Positions 1-6,914 of a DNA stretch of 27,768 bases are shown here, piece by piece; positions within the stretch are counted from its first letter, which is position 1, and every line of letters begins with the position of its first letter. The stretch lies in the NCBI GenBank assembly GCA_017694275.1, contig JADINB010000084.1, positions 1-27,768 on the forward strand, in the 5' to 3' direction. The position numbers were made by a program, and so were the translations under genes. Source of the DNA: Candidatus Egerieousia excrementavium (lineage in GTDB: Bacteria > Bacteroidota > Bacteroidia > Bacteroidales > UBA932). A model generated the notes under the pieces. That model had not been told where the DNA came from. It saw nothing but the letters and a program-made list of their open reading frames with translations, and ran no database searches.

Positions 1-212
1 AGTTTATGTTATCACTACGTTATCTTTAGGTTAAGAGATTAAGACTAAAAGATTTATCAAACTATGTATAAGGATGACATAAACAATATTTCTGCTTTGA
101 GTGAATATAGCCCCTAAGAAAACAGACAAAATAAAAGCATTGATAATAAATCATCTACTTTAATCTTGTTGTTCTCTATATCACAAAGATACGATAAAAG
201 TAATATCAGACT
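1..212. other. AT-rich intergenic stretch at window edge, no gene recognised
   Basis: This segment lies downstream of hpt and runs off the window. It is visibly richer in A and T than the coding sequence beside it, and I see no convincing reading frame, tRNA-like fold or terminator hairpin in it. The only signal is a minus-strand match to the Bacteroidota -7 element, TATCTTTG, at 191-184, which would drive transcription leftwards out of the window. It has no TTTG at the usual -33 position. The best minus-strand frame behind it is only about 30 codons and has no recognisable content. The leftward transcript, if real, probably serves a gene beyond the window edge. Confidence 0.5.
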
Positions 213-764
213 CTACCCGTTCTGATTTTCATCTATTACGTAGATGTCTTTATATTGGCGGCCGAGCTGGTCGTAATCGAGCCCGAACCCTACTATGAAA
301 TCGTTTGGAATCGAATTGGCCGCATAGTCTATCGGAACGCTCTTGTTGTATGAGGCAGGCTTGAACATGAGAGTGCATACCTTTACCTCTGCGGCCCCCT
401 CTTTTCTGAGAATTTCGTCCAGTTTTTCAATGGTGTTGCCTGTATCCACGATGTCTTCAACTATGACAACGGTTTTGCCTTTTACGTCTGTGGTAAGCCC
501 CATAATCTGTCTTACCTCACCGGTAGACTGCGTTCCGCAATATGAAGCCAGCTTTATGAAGACAATATCGCACTGGAAGTTTATCTTCTGCATCAAAGAG
601 GCGGTGAACATGAATGAACCGTTCAGTACGCTCAGGAAAATGGGTGTATCCTTTCCTGAGAGATCCTTGTTGAGCCTGTCAGCCACTTTCTGCACAGACT
701 CCTCTATCTGCCGGTGCGGCATGTAGAGCCTGAAATATTTGTCGTGAAGTTTTATGCGTTTCAT
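213..764 (-). CDS. hpt: Hypoxanthine phosphoribosyltransferase
   Basis: Cytoplasmic purine-salvage enzyme that joins hypoxanthine or guanine to PRPP, giving IMP or GMP and pyrophosphate. The 183-residue protein has the usual length. The PRPP-binding signature VVIVEDIVDTGNT is at residues 99-111. The pyrophosphate-binding loop SVLNGSF is at about 45-51, the flexible-loop SYCGT at 74-78, and the C-terminal base-binding segment FIVGFGLDYDQ at 156-166. The start is the first ATG; the alternatives lie inside the fold. It is divergent from purE, so salvage and de novo purine genes sit back to back with 81 bp between start codons. Its candidate promoter overlaps that of purE. No terminator hairpin is visible after its stop. 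Family assignment is firm; which purine it prefers cannot be read from sequence alone. Confidence 0.96.
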   Translation of the reverse strand: MKRIKLHDKYFRLYMPHRQIEESVQKVADRLNKDLSGKDTPIFLSVLNGSFMFTASLMQKINFQCDIVFIKLASYCGTQSTGEVRQIMGLTTDVKGKTVVIVEDIVDTGNTIEKLDEILRKEGAAEVKVCTLMFKPASYNKSVPIDYAANSIPNDFIVGFGLDYDQLGRQYKDIYVIDENQNG

Positions 765-788
765 AATGCGGGAATCAGGAAGTTATTT

Positions 789-819
789 TTTGTAACGGCA
801 AAAATATCTATTAATTTTG
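789..819 (+). promoter_or_regulatory. Candidate purE promoter (TTTG-N19-TAnnTTTG)
   Basis: TTTG at 789-792 and TAATTTTG at 812-819 are separated by 19 bases. This is a full match to both the -33 and -7 elements known for the Bacteroidota primary sigma factor. Transcription would begin near 826, about 20 bases before the purE ATG. The hpt -7 element lies in its spacer. Confidence 0.6.
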
Positions 820-830
820 TTTCTGTCAAT
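799..830 (-). promoter_or_regulatory. Candidate hpt promoter (TAnnTTTG type)
   Basis: Read on the minus strand, ATTG (830-827, one mismatch to the -33 TTTG) is followed after 20 bases by TATTTTTG (806-799), a full match to the Bacteroidota -7 consensus TAnnTTTG. Transcription would start near 792 and give a leader of about 28 bases. The element lies inside the purE promoter. Confidence 0.5.
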
Positions 831-845
831 TTAAAGAGATGTTTT

Positions 846-1358
846 ATGGAACCAAAGGTCAGTATAATCATGGGCAGCACGTCAGACATGAAGGTTATGG
901 AACAGGCTGCCGCTGTTCTGGAGCAGATGGAGATTCCTTTTGAAATCAACGCCCTTTCTGCCCACCGTGTGCCGCAGATGGTTGCGGAATTTGCGGAAAA
1001 TGCACACAAAAGAGGTGTAAAGGTAATTATTGCAGGTGCAGGCGGCGCTGCGCACCTTCCCGGGGTAATAGCTGCAACTACTCCTCTGCCCGTAATAGGA
1101 GTTCCAATCAAATCGAGCAATTCAATGGACGGCTGGGATTCTGTCCTTTCTATCTTGCAGATGCCTTCCGGTATCCCCGTGGCGACAATGGCGCTGGACG
1201 GAGCAAAAAATGCCGCAATTTTCGCGACACAGATTCTTGCCGTTTCAGATGCGCGGATTTTTGAAAAATTCGTGAATTTTAAAAAAGATCTGGCCCTGAA
1301 GATTGCCAAGGCCAATGAGGAACTATCCCAAATAAAATACAAATTCAAGACAAATTAG
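846..1358 (+). CDS. purE: N5-carboxyaminoimidazole ribonucleotide mutase (PurE, class I)
   Basis: De novo purine biosynthesis enzyme that rearranges N5-CAIR to CAIR in the cytoplasm. With the ATG at 846 the protein is 170 residues, normal for class I PurE. An upstream extension of the frame to 714 overlaps hpt and is not conserved-looking, so I reject it. Visible family motifs are IIMGSTSDMKVM near the N-terminus, LSAHRVP (substrate phosphate and catalytic His region), IAGAGGAAHLPGV, and LSILQMPSGIPVAT. A purine-rich AAAGAGA lies 8 bases before the start. Length and the SAHRVP motif favour class I mutase rather than class II AIR carboxylase; purK is not in the window. The next gene begins 64 bp downstream on the same strand with no terminator between, so read-through is possible. 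Confidence 0.96.
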   Translation: MEPKVSIIMGSTSDMKVMEQAAAVLEQMEIPFEINALSAHRVPQMVAEFAENAHKRGVKVIIAGAGGAAHLPGVIAATTPLPVIGVPIKSSNSMDGWDSVLSILQMPSGIPVATMALDGAKNAAIFATQILAVSDARIFEKFVNFKKDLALKIAKANEELSQIKYKFKTN

Positions 1359-1366
1359 GTTTTGAC

Positions 1367-1382
1367 TTTTTTACGTGAAAGG
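1367..1382. other. Weak parS-like near-palindrome
   Basis: The bases 1369-1380 read TTTTACGTGAAA, differing at one position from the central 12 bases (TTTCACGTGAAA) of the Bacillus-type parS site; over the full 16-base consensus 12 positions match. It lies in the purE-HHH intergenic gap about 4.6 kb from parB. The flanking bases do not match well, so this is only a candidate ParB site. Confidence 0.2.
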
Positions 1383-1422
1383 TCTTGTGCTCCTGCGCTA
1401 TTATTGCAAAAAGCGAGGATTC

Positions 1423-3384
1423 ATGAGACCTTTTTCTATTTTGGCCGCCGTTCTCTTTGCAGTGCTGCCTTATGCCCCATGCGGGGCTTCCGGCCATGGC
1501 GGTGCGGCAGACAGTCTGGCCATATTTGAGGAATCTCTGCTGGAGCGGCTGGAGAATATTACCGACCAGATAGCAGCTGAGGGCGAGATTGCAGATGCAG
1601 AATCTCTTTTGGAATACTATTCGGCCCTGGCATCAGATCCTTTGAACATAAACAGGGCCGGCCGGGCCGACTTGCAGGGGCTGCTCTTTCTTACACCCTT
1701 TCAGATTGAGTCGCTGCTTGATTACCGGAAGCATGGCGGAGCCTTGCTCTCATTGGATGAGCTCGCGCTTTTGAACGGGTTTGACACCTATACGGCAGAA
1801 TTGCTGCGTCCCCTTATATTTTTCGGCCCGGCCGGAGGCTCCAGTGATGAAAAGTCCGGGCTGCGCTCCGAACTCTATCTGCGTACTTTTACAAAGTGCG
1901 AGGATTTCTCCCCGGCGTTCCTTGCAAAGTATGGATGCAGTTATGGTGAAAGGCTCTCTTTGAACATTACGGCTGAGAGCGATGCCGGCGAGCAGCTTTT
2001 CACTTCATGGAAACGGCCGTTCGATTTTGTCTCAGCCTCTCTTTCGTGCAGCAACCTTTCTCTTGGAGGAAAGCATGCCAACGACCTGTTTAAAGAGTGG
2101 ACCATCAACACTCTGGTACTCGGAGATTTCTCTGCAAGGTTAGGGCAGGGGCTTGTGCTGTGGAACTCATTTTCGCCATGGAGTGCAACGCAGCCCTCCT
2201 CTTTTTACAGACGGGGCGCACCGCTTCTGCCATATACATCGTCGGGGGAGAGCGATTTCTATCGCGGTGCCGCCGTTTGGCTGACGGTTAAAAATATGGA
2301 TATCTCTCTGCTTGTATCCTGCAACAGGAAGGATGCCAGAATTGAGAACGGCAAGTATGTAACCATTTACGACGACGGCCTGCATGATACGCCGCAGGCC
2401 ATGGCCCGGCGCAAGACAATGTCGGAATATCTTGGTGCGGCAAGCGTCGGCTGGAGTTTTCCGGATTTCAAGGTCGGGATTAACTGTATTGCCTACATGT
2501 ATGACAGGCGGTGCGGCACAAAGCCTCTTTATTATAACAAATACAGGCTTTACGATGGCTTGTGGGGCAATCTTTCACTTGATTTTGCCGGAAGGGCGGC
2601 AGGATTCAGCCTGTTTGGCGAAATTGCCGCCGACAGGGGAGGGGCGCTGGCTATTGTGGCTGGGGCGTCAAAAAGGTTTGCCGGCGACTGGGAAGCCGGA
2701 GTGCAGCTGCGCCACTATCCGGCAGACTATATTGCCCCGCATGCCGGAGCAGCCAGTTCACTTTCGGGATGCTATAACCAGACAGGCGCAGTGGCAAGTT
2801 TCAGTTACAGCAGTTTCGGCAGGTTTGCGCTCGAGGGGACCCTGGATTTCTGCTATTATCCGAAACCGCGCCATAACATAAGGAAGCCTGGCTCACACCT
2901 TAAGGCCAGCCTGAAATTTTCGCGCGTTTCAGCAGACGGTATCTGGAACTGTTATGTAAAACTCTCCGACACATGGCTGTCTGTCTCGAATCTTTATGAT
3001 TTTCCGACAAACCGGTTTTCAGTTGTGCTGAATATAGAGCGGAATGCCGGAGGCCTGTTTTCGTTTGGTGCCAACAGCCGTCATTCATTTATGCTCGGAA
3101 CATATTCGGTTTCGGCAGGGGTCAAGGCGTCCCTTTCATTCCGCAGGCTGGTGGCAAAGGCCGGTGCAACCTTCTACAATGCGCGGCTCTGGGCAAACAG
3201 GCTTTACACCTATGAAAGCGAACTGCCTGGAACATACGGCGGTTCACTCCTTTATGGCAAAGGATTTTCGGGATATGTATTGCTCAAATATGCCTTCTTG
3301 AAAAAAACTGCCCTCTATGTAAAGTTCGGAGGTACGGGAACTTCCAAAAGGCTCAGGCTGGGACTGAAAGTGAAGTTCGGTTAG
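1423..3384 (+). CDS. Exported helix-hairpin-helix protein with predicted beta-barrel
   Basis: Predicted 653-residue envelope protein. The ATG at 1423 starts a clean signal peptide (MRPFSILAAVLFAVLPY, cleavage near residues 21-25) behind AGCGAGG; the GTG at 1375 would bury that signal. Residues about 73-131 form a ComEA/HHH_3-like repeat: PLNINRAGRADLQGLLFL, then TPFQIESLLDYR, then LLSLDELALLNGFD. From about residue 145 to the end there are alternating aromatic and small residues in short strands with polar turns, a stretch LGDFSARLGQGLVLWNSF, and a terminal strand ending in LRLGLKVKFG. This suggests an outer-membrane barrel. Similar HHH-plus-barrel proteins are common but uncharacterised in Bacteroidota. 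Function is unknown: HHH repeats usually bind DNA, but here they may act as a periplasmic protein-protein domain or take part in DNA uptake. Its stop overlaps that of the convergent transglycosylase gene by 4 bases. Confidence 0.8.
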   Translation: MRPFSILAAVLFAVLPYAPCGASGHGGAADSLAIFEESLLERLENITDQIAAEGEIADAESLLEYYSALASDPLNINRAGRADLQGLLFLTPFQIESLLDYRKHGGALLSLDELALLNGFDTYTAELLRPLIFFGPAGGSSDEKSGLRSELYLRTFTKCEDFSPAFLAKYGCSYGERLSLNITAESDAGEQLFTSWKRPFDFVSASLSCSNLSLGGKHANDLFKEWTINTLVLGDFSARLGQGLVLWNSFSPWSATQPSSFYRRGAPLLPYTSSGESDFYRGAAVWLTVKNMDISLLVSCNRKDARIENGKYVTIYDDGLHDTPQAMARRKTMSEYLGAASVGWSFPDFKVGINCIAYMYDRRCGTKPLYYNKYRLYDGLWGNLSLDFAGRAAGFSLFGEIAADRGGALAIVAGASKRFAGDWEAGVQLRHYPADYIAPHAGAASSLSGCYNQTGAVASFSYSSFGRFALEGTLDFCYYPKPRHNIRKPGSHLKASLKFSRVSADGIWNCYVKLSDTWLSVSNLYDFPTNRFSVVLNIERNAGGLFSFGANSRHSFMLGTYSVSAGVKASLSFRRLVAKAGATFYNARLWANRLYTYESELPGTYGGSLLYGKGFSGYVLLKYAFLKKTALYVKFGGTGTSKRLRLGLKVKFG

Positions 3385-5009
3385 ATTTTCTTTATTTTCA
3401 GTTTTTTGCCCGGATATATCTTTGAGTTTCTTGAAAGGCCGTTGAGTTTCAGTATGTCGTTGAGTTTTACTCCGCATGAGTAGGCTATGCCGAGCAGGGT
3501 GTCGCCTTTCTTTATTGTGTAATACTGATAGTTGCCGTCGGAGGTTACCTTGGCTTTGCCCGATGATGAAGAGGCCGGCGCTCCTCCGTTCTTATATATG
3601 ACAAGCCTTTGTCCTATTCTTATAAGGTTGCGGCTTCCAATATTGTTCCACCGTTTGAGGTCTGCCAGCCTCACCTTGTATCTGAGGGCTATTCCTCCCA
3701 AAGTCTCGCCTGAACGGACTTTGTGATAAATGGTCTGGCTCTCGCTCAGCAATCTGTCTTCCTTGATTCTGTTGTAGACAACAGGGGTGAAGTAAACATC
3801 TTTCTTGAAGTTGTAGAGACTGTCTTCGTGGTCTACGAAGGCTGCAGTGTAGTTGTAAGGAACACGCAGTATATATTCGTTCTTTTCGTTTCCCGGAATT
3901 ATCTCATTTACATATTGCGGATTGAGCGATTTGAGCGTCTCTATTGGAATGCCCACAAGTTCGGAAATCTGCTTGAAATGGAGATTCCTGTGAATCTTGA
4001 AGGTGTCTACCTCTATGGGAAGCGAGGTTTTTGCCGGCTCCAGCTTGTAGTCTTTGTAATAGTTGATAAGATAGAGCGCTCCTACAAAGGCGGGCACATA
4101 TCCTCTCGTCTCTCTCGGAAGGTAGGGATAGATGTCCCAGAACTCCCTGGACCCGGCCCTCCTGATTGCCTTGTTTACATTTCCCGCACCGCAGTTGTAT
4201 GATGAAATGGCCAGTGCCCAGTCTCCGAAAATGGTGTAGGCATCGCTCAGATATTTCGCCGCTGCATGGGTTGCCTTTATGGGATCATACCTCTCGTCTA
4301 CAAAGGAGGTTATCTTGAGGTCGTACTGGAGCGCAGTCCTGAACATGAACTGCCATATACCCTTGGCATTGGCCCTCGACCGTGCCACCGGGCTCAGCCC
4401 TGATTCTATAATGGCCATTACCTTCAGTTCTTTCGGCAGGTTGTACTGGTCCAGTATCTCTTCGAATATGGGCAGGTAGTATTGGCTCAACCCGAGTATC
4501 TGCTCGGAAAATTCGGGCATTTTTTCTGTGTACAGTATGATGTAGTTTCTTACGGTACGGTTATACGGAATTGGAATAAAGGAGTTCATCTCCTGTATCT
4601 TTCTGATATAGACAGAATCGGGGATGTTTGAGAAATACTCCACGCTGTCTGGTTCAGATATGAAGCGGCCTATGGGAATGGCTTTCTGGCGGTACCAGAT
4701 GCTCAGAAGCGAGTCTGGGTTGCTGCCCGGCTCGGCATTGCCGAATATCTGGCTCGTTACATAGTCCAGTTCTCCTACATTCAGGGTATCTTCCATGGTG
4801 GTGGTATCTGAAAGGGCTATCGCACCGCCCTCTATTATTGTAAGAAGCGAGTCTCTCTCTCTCTCAAGCCTGTTGATCTGTGCCTTCAGCTCCTTTTTGT
4901 TTGCCTCTCCGTTCTTTTTGAATATTTTTTTGAGAAATTGTGCGTTTGCCGCCGCAGGTGCAGCCAGGAATGCGAGCAGCAGCAGAATCATGGAGTATTT
5001 TCTTGTCAT
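3381..5009 (-). CDS. MltD-like lytic murein transglycosylase with two LysM domains
   Basis: Periplasmic or outer-membrane-facing enzyme that cleaves peptidoglycan glycan strands to 1,6-anhydro-muropeptides. From the ATG at 5009 (a TTG two codons earlier is less likely) it has 542 residues. These comprise a signal peptide (about 1-24), a Lys/Glu-rich coiled stretch (28-60), an SLT domain at about 185-320 with catalytic Glu202 in AIIESGLSP and the conserved GIWQFM, YNCGAGNV and YVPAFVGA segments, then LysM domains at about 428-472 (VRSGETLGGIALRYKV) and 496-540 (IKKGDTLLGIAYSCGV). There is no lipobox, unlike E. coli MltD. It is the last gene of the parA-parB-DUF5683 operon, 16 bp after the previous stop. 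In many relatives relA/spoT follows; here a convergent gene follows instead. Confidence 0.93.
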   Translation of the reverse strand: MTRKYSMILLLLAFLAAPAAANAQFLKKIFKKNGEANKKELKAQINRLERERDSLLTIIEGGAIALSDTTTMEDTLNVGELDYVTSQIFGNAEPGSNPDSLLSIWYRQKAIPIGRFISEPDSVEYFSNIPDSVYIRKIQEMNSFIPIPYNRTVRNYIILYTEKMPEFSEQILGLSQYYLPIFEEILDQYNLPKELKVMAIIESGLSPVARSRANAKGIWQFMFRTALQYDLKITSFVDERYDPIKATHAAAKYLSDAYTIFGDWALAISSYNCGAGNVNKAIRRAGSREFWDIYPYLPRETRGYVPAFVGALYLINYYKDYKLEPAKTSLPIEVDTFKIHRNLHFKQISELVGIPIETLKSLNPQYVNEIIPGNEKNEYILRVPYNYTAAFVDHEDSLYNFKKDVYFTPVVYNRIKEDRLLSESQTIYHKVRSGETLGGIALRYKVRLADLKRWNNIGSRNLIRIGQRLVIYKNGGAPASSSSGKAKVTSDGNYQYYTIKKGDTLLGIAYSCGVKLNDILKLNGLSRNSKIYPGKKLKIKKI

Positions 5010-5025
5010 TACCAACCTTGATTGT

Positions 5026-5982
5026 TTAAAAGTTCATATTGATTTTAAGACCGACACTCTGTACATAGTATTTGTTGGATACCGTGCTCTCGGGAACGAT
5101 GTTGTCTATGAATCCCGGCTCTACGTTCAGAGTTATGTCATCTGAAATGTCGAAGTCGTTGAAATAGGCGAATACGTTGGCGTCTATTATGTTGAGCACA
5201 TAAACCAAAACTGTTGCTATTATGGAGTAATCCCTGTATCTTCTGAATTTGTCGCGGTACCATATCATGTTGTCGAGTGATATTGCCCCATCGTACTGGT
5301 CACCTGCCGCCACGGCATCTATATACATGTTCTTGTACCTTTTGTACTGCTTCTGGTTAAAGGCCCAGCAGTAGCCGGATACGGCAAGACCTCCGTAAAA
5401 AATCGGAATTTTCCAATAGTCTCCGTTATAGGCCTGTCCGAGTCCGGGCAACAGCGCCGAATAGAGCGAAGCTCTGGCCGGAAGTGGTTTCTGGTCGCTT
5501 TTATATGAGATTACGCCGTCGAGCAGGCTGCCGTAATAGGTAAGTACCGTACCGGCAATCATGAGGTTCCTCATATTCTTGGAACTTGTTTTCCCTGTAC
5601 GCTGGTAGTTCACGTTAAAGGCAATTGCACCGCCAACGAAACCACCTGCGACTCCGTAAATTACAGGTACTTTCCATGCCTGTCTGTTGTATATCTGGGC
5701 TGTTCCGGGCAATATTGCGCTGCCGGCAAACATGTGCGCAATCTTCATTGTGTCTTTATGGGCCAATGCTCTGAAATACATTGGAATGGTAAATGAAGGC
5801 TTTGTGGCTTCCACAGCCTGCGCGGTATCTGTAAGGTCTGTCTGGGTGCTGCTTGCCCCTGGTACTCCGGCCGCAGTGAACGAGCCCGAAGAGAGGTTGC
5901 GCTGTGCAAGTGCGCCTTTGCCTGTTGCAAGGAGCAGGATTGCAGCAAGGAGTATTATCTTGCAGCCCCTTCTGGCACCCAT
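5026..5982 (-). CDS. DUF5683 membrane protein with internal duplication
   Basis: A 318-residue membrane protein of unknown function, usually encoded between parB and a LysM transglycosylase in Bacteroidota. I choose the ATG at 5982 because it begins a typical signal peptide (MGARRGCKIILLAAILLLAT, cleavage after ALAQ near residue 27). A GTG at 6009 overlaps the parB stop as TAGTG and would also work by coupling. The family hallmark occurs twice: SAILPGTAQIYNRQAWKVP at 88-106 and SALLPGLGQAYNGDYWKIP at 175-193, each followed by a hydrophobic span and a basic Tyr-rich loop (the second is YKRYKNMY). At least four membrane spans are likely, with a polar C-terminus of about 50 residues. The operon position suggests a link to the cell wall or chromosome segregation, but nothing in the protein shows a catalytic site. 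Confidence 0.85.
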   Translation of the reverse strand: MGARRGCKIILLAAILLLATGKGALAQRNLSSGSFTAAGVPGASSTQTDLTDTAQAVEATKPSFTIPMYFRALAHKDTMKIAHMFAGSAILPGTAQIYNRQAWKVPVIYGVAGGFVGGAIAFNVNYQRTGKTSSKNMRNLMIAGTVLTYYGSLLDGVISYKSDQKPLPARASLYSALLPGLGQAYNGDYWKIPIFYGGLAVSGYCWAFNQKQYKRYKNMYIDAVAAGDQYDGAISLDNMIWYRDKFRRYRDYSIIATVLVYVLNIIDANVFAYFNDFDISDDITLNVEPGFIDNIVPESTVSNKYYVQSVGLKINMNF

Positions 5983-6008
5983 GTTTGATATGATTTTGAT
6001 AATATGCA

Positions 6009-6914
6009 CTATGCCAACAAATTACCTTTATCTAACGCTTTTGTAAAAGAGTTTATCTGCTCGTCTGAAGAAAACCTGATTGTAATGCTTCCCGCCCCGT
6101 TTTCGTCTCTTTTTATGGAGACATTGTTATCAAAATATCTGCCAAGAGTCTCAACTATCCTGAAATGGTTTTCTGTAAGTTCCATTGTCTGCTTTTCCGC
6201 TCTGGCAGGGCGTGGCTCGTTCATCTTCCTTACCCTTGCCTCCACATCCCTTACCGAGAGGTCTTTTTCTATTATAAGGTTGGCTATTTTAAGCTTGTCC
6301 TTGTCATTCTCAAGCCCCAGCAGCGACTTGGCGTGGCCCATAGTGAGTTTCTTTGCCTTGATGGCCAACTGTATCTCTGCAGGAAGGTTGAGCAGCCGCA
6401 GGTAATTTGCAACAGTCGCCCTTTTTTTTCCGACCCTTTCCGACATGGCTTCCTGCGTAAGGTTGCACTCTTCCATAAGGCGGCGGAAACTTACCGCAAT
6501 CTCAATGGGGTCGAGGTCTTCCCGCTGTACGTTCTCCACAATGGCCATCTCCAGCATGCCGTTGTCGTCGGTGTCTTTTATGTAAGCTGGAATGGTGCGC
6601 AGGCCGGCCAGCCTGCTTGCACGGTATCTCCTTTCTCCGCTTATGATCTGGTATCTGCCGCCGTCTACGGGGCGTATTGTTATGGGCTGGATCAGCCCTA
6701 TGAGGCTTATGGAACGCGAAAGTTCCTCCAGCGCCTCCTGGTCAAACTCTGTTCTGGGCTGGTATGGGTTGGGTTCTATCCTGTCTATCTCTATTTCTGC
6801 TGTATTGAGCATTCCGTTTTCATTGCCGTGATCTCTCTGGCTGCCCTTGAGAAAGGTAGCGTCTGAAATCAGGGCATCAAGCCCGCGCCCCAATCCGGTC
6901 TGTATCTTTGCCAT
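6009..6914 (-). CDS. parB: Chromosome partitioning protein ParB
   Basis: CTP-dependent DNA clamp that loads at parS sites and, with ParA, separates newly replicated origins. The 301 residues contain the N-terminal ParA-stimulating segment TGLGRGLDALI (6-16). The ParB/sulfiredoxin-like CTPase fold has NPYQPRTEF (49-57), GERRYRAS (93-100) and ENVQREDL (127-134). The helix-turn-helix lies around 150-200, including LTQEAMSERVGKKRATVANY and the MGHAKSLLGL segment, followed by a C-terminal dimerisation region. Start is ATG at 6914, immediately after the parA stop with no intervening base, and preceded within parA by a strong AGGAGGAGGAG. All motifs are intact. Length is typical of chromosomal rather than plasmid ParB. 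Confidence 0.97.
   Translation of the reverse strand: MAKIQTGLGRGLDALISDATFLKGSQRDHGNENGMLNTAEIEIDRIEPNPYQPRTEFDQEALEELSRSISLIGLIQPITIRPVDGGRYQIISGERRYRASRLAGLRTIPAYIKDTDDNGMLEMAIVENVQREDLDPIEIAVSFRRLMEECNLTQEAMSERVGKKRATVANYLRLLNLPAEIQLAIKAKKLTMGHAKSLLGLENDKDKLKIANLIIEKDLSVRDVEARVRKMNEPRPARAEKQTMELTENHFRIVETLGRYFDNNVSIKRDENGAGSITIRFSSDEQINSFTKALDKGNLLA

Noticed and set aside
714..845. Upstream extension of the purE frame
   Set aside because: It overlaps the hpt start and the promoter region, and the conserved PurE N-terminus begins right after the ATG at 846.
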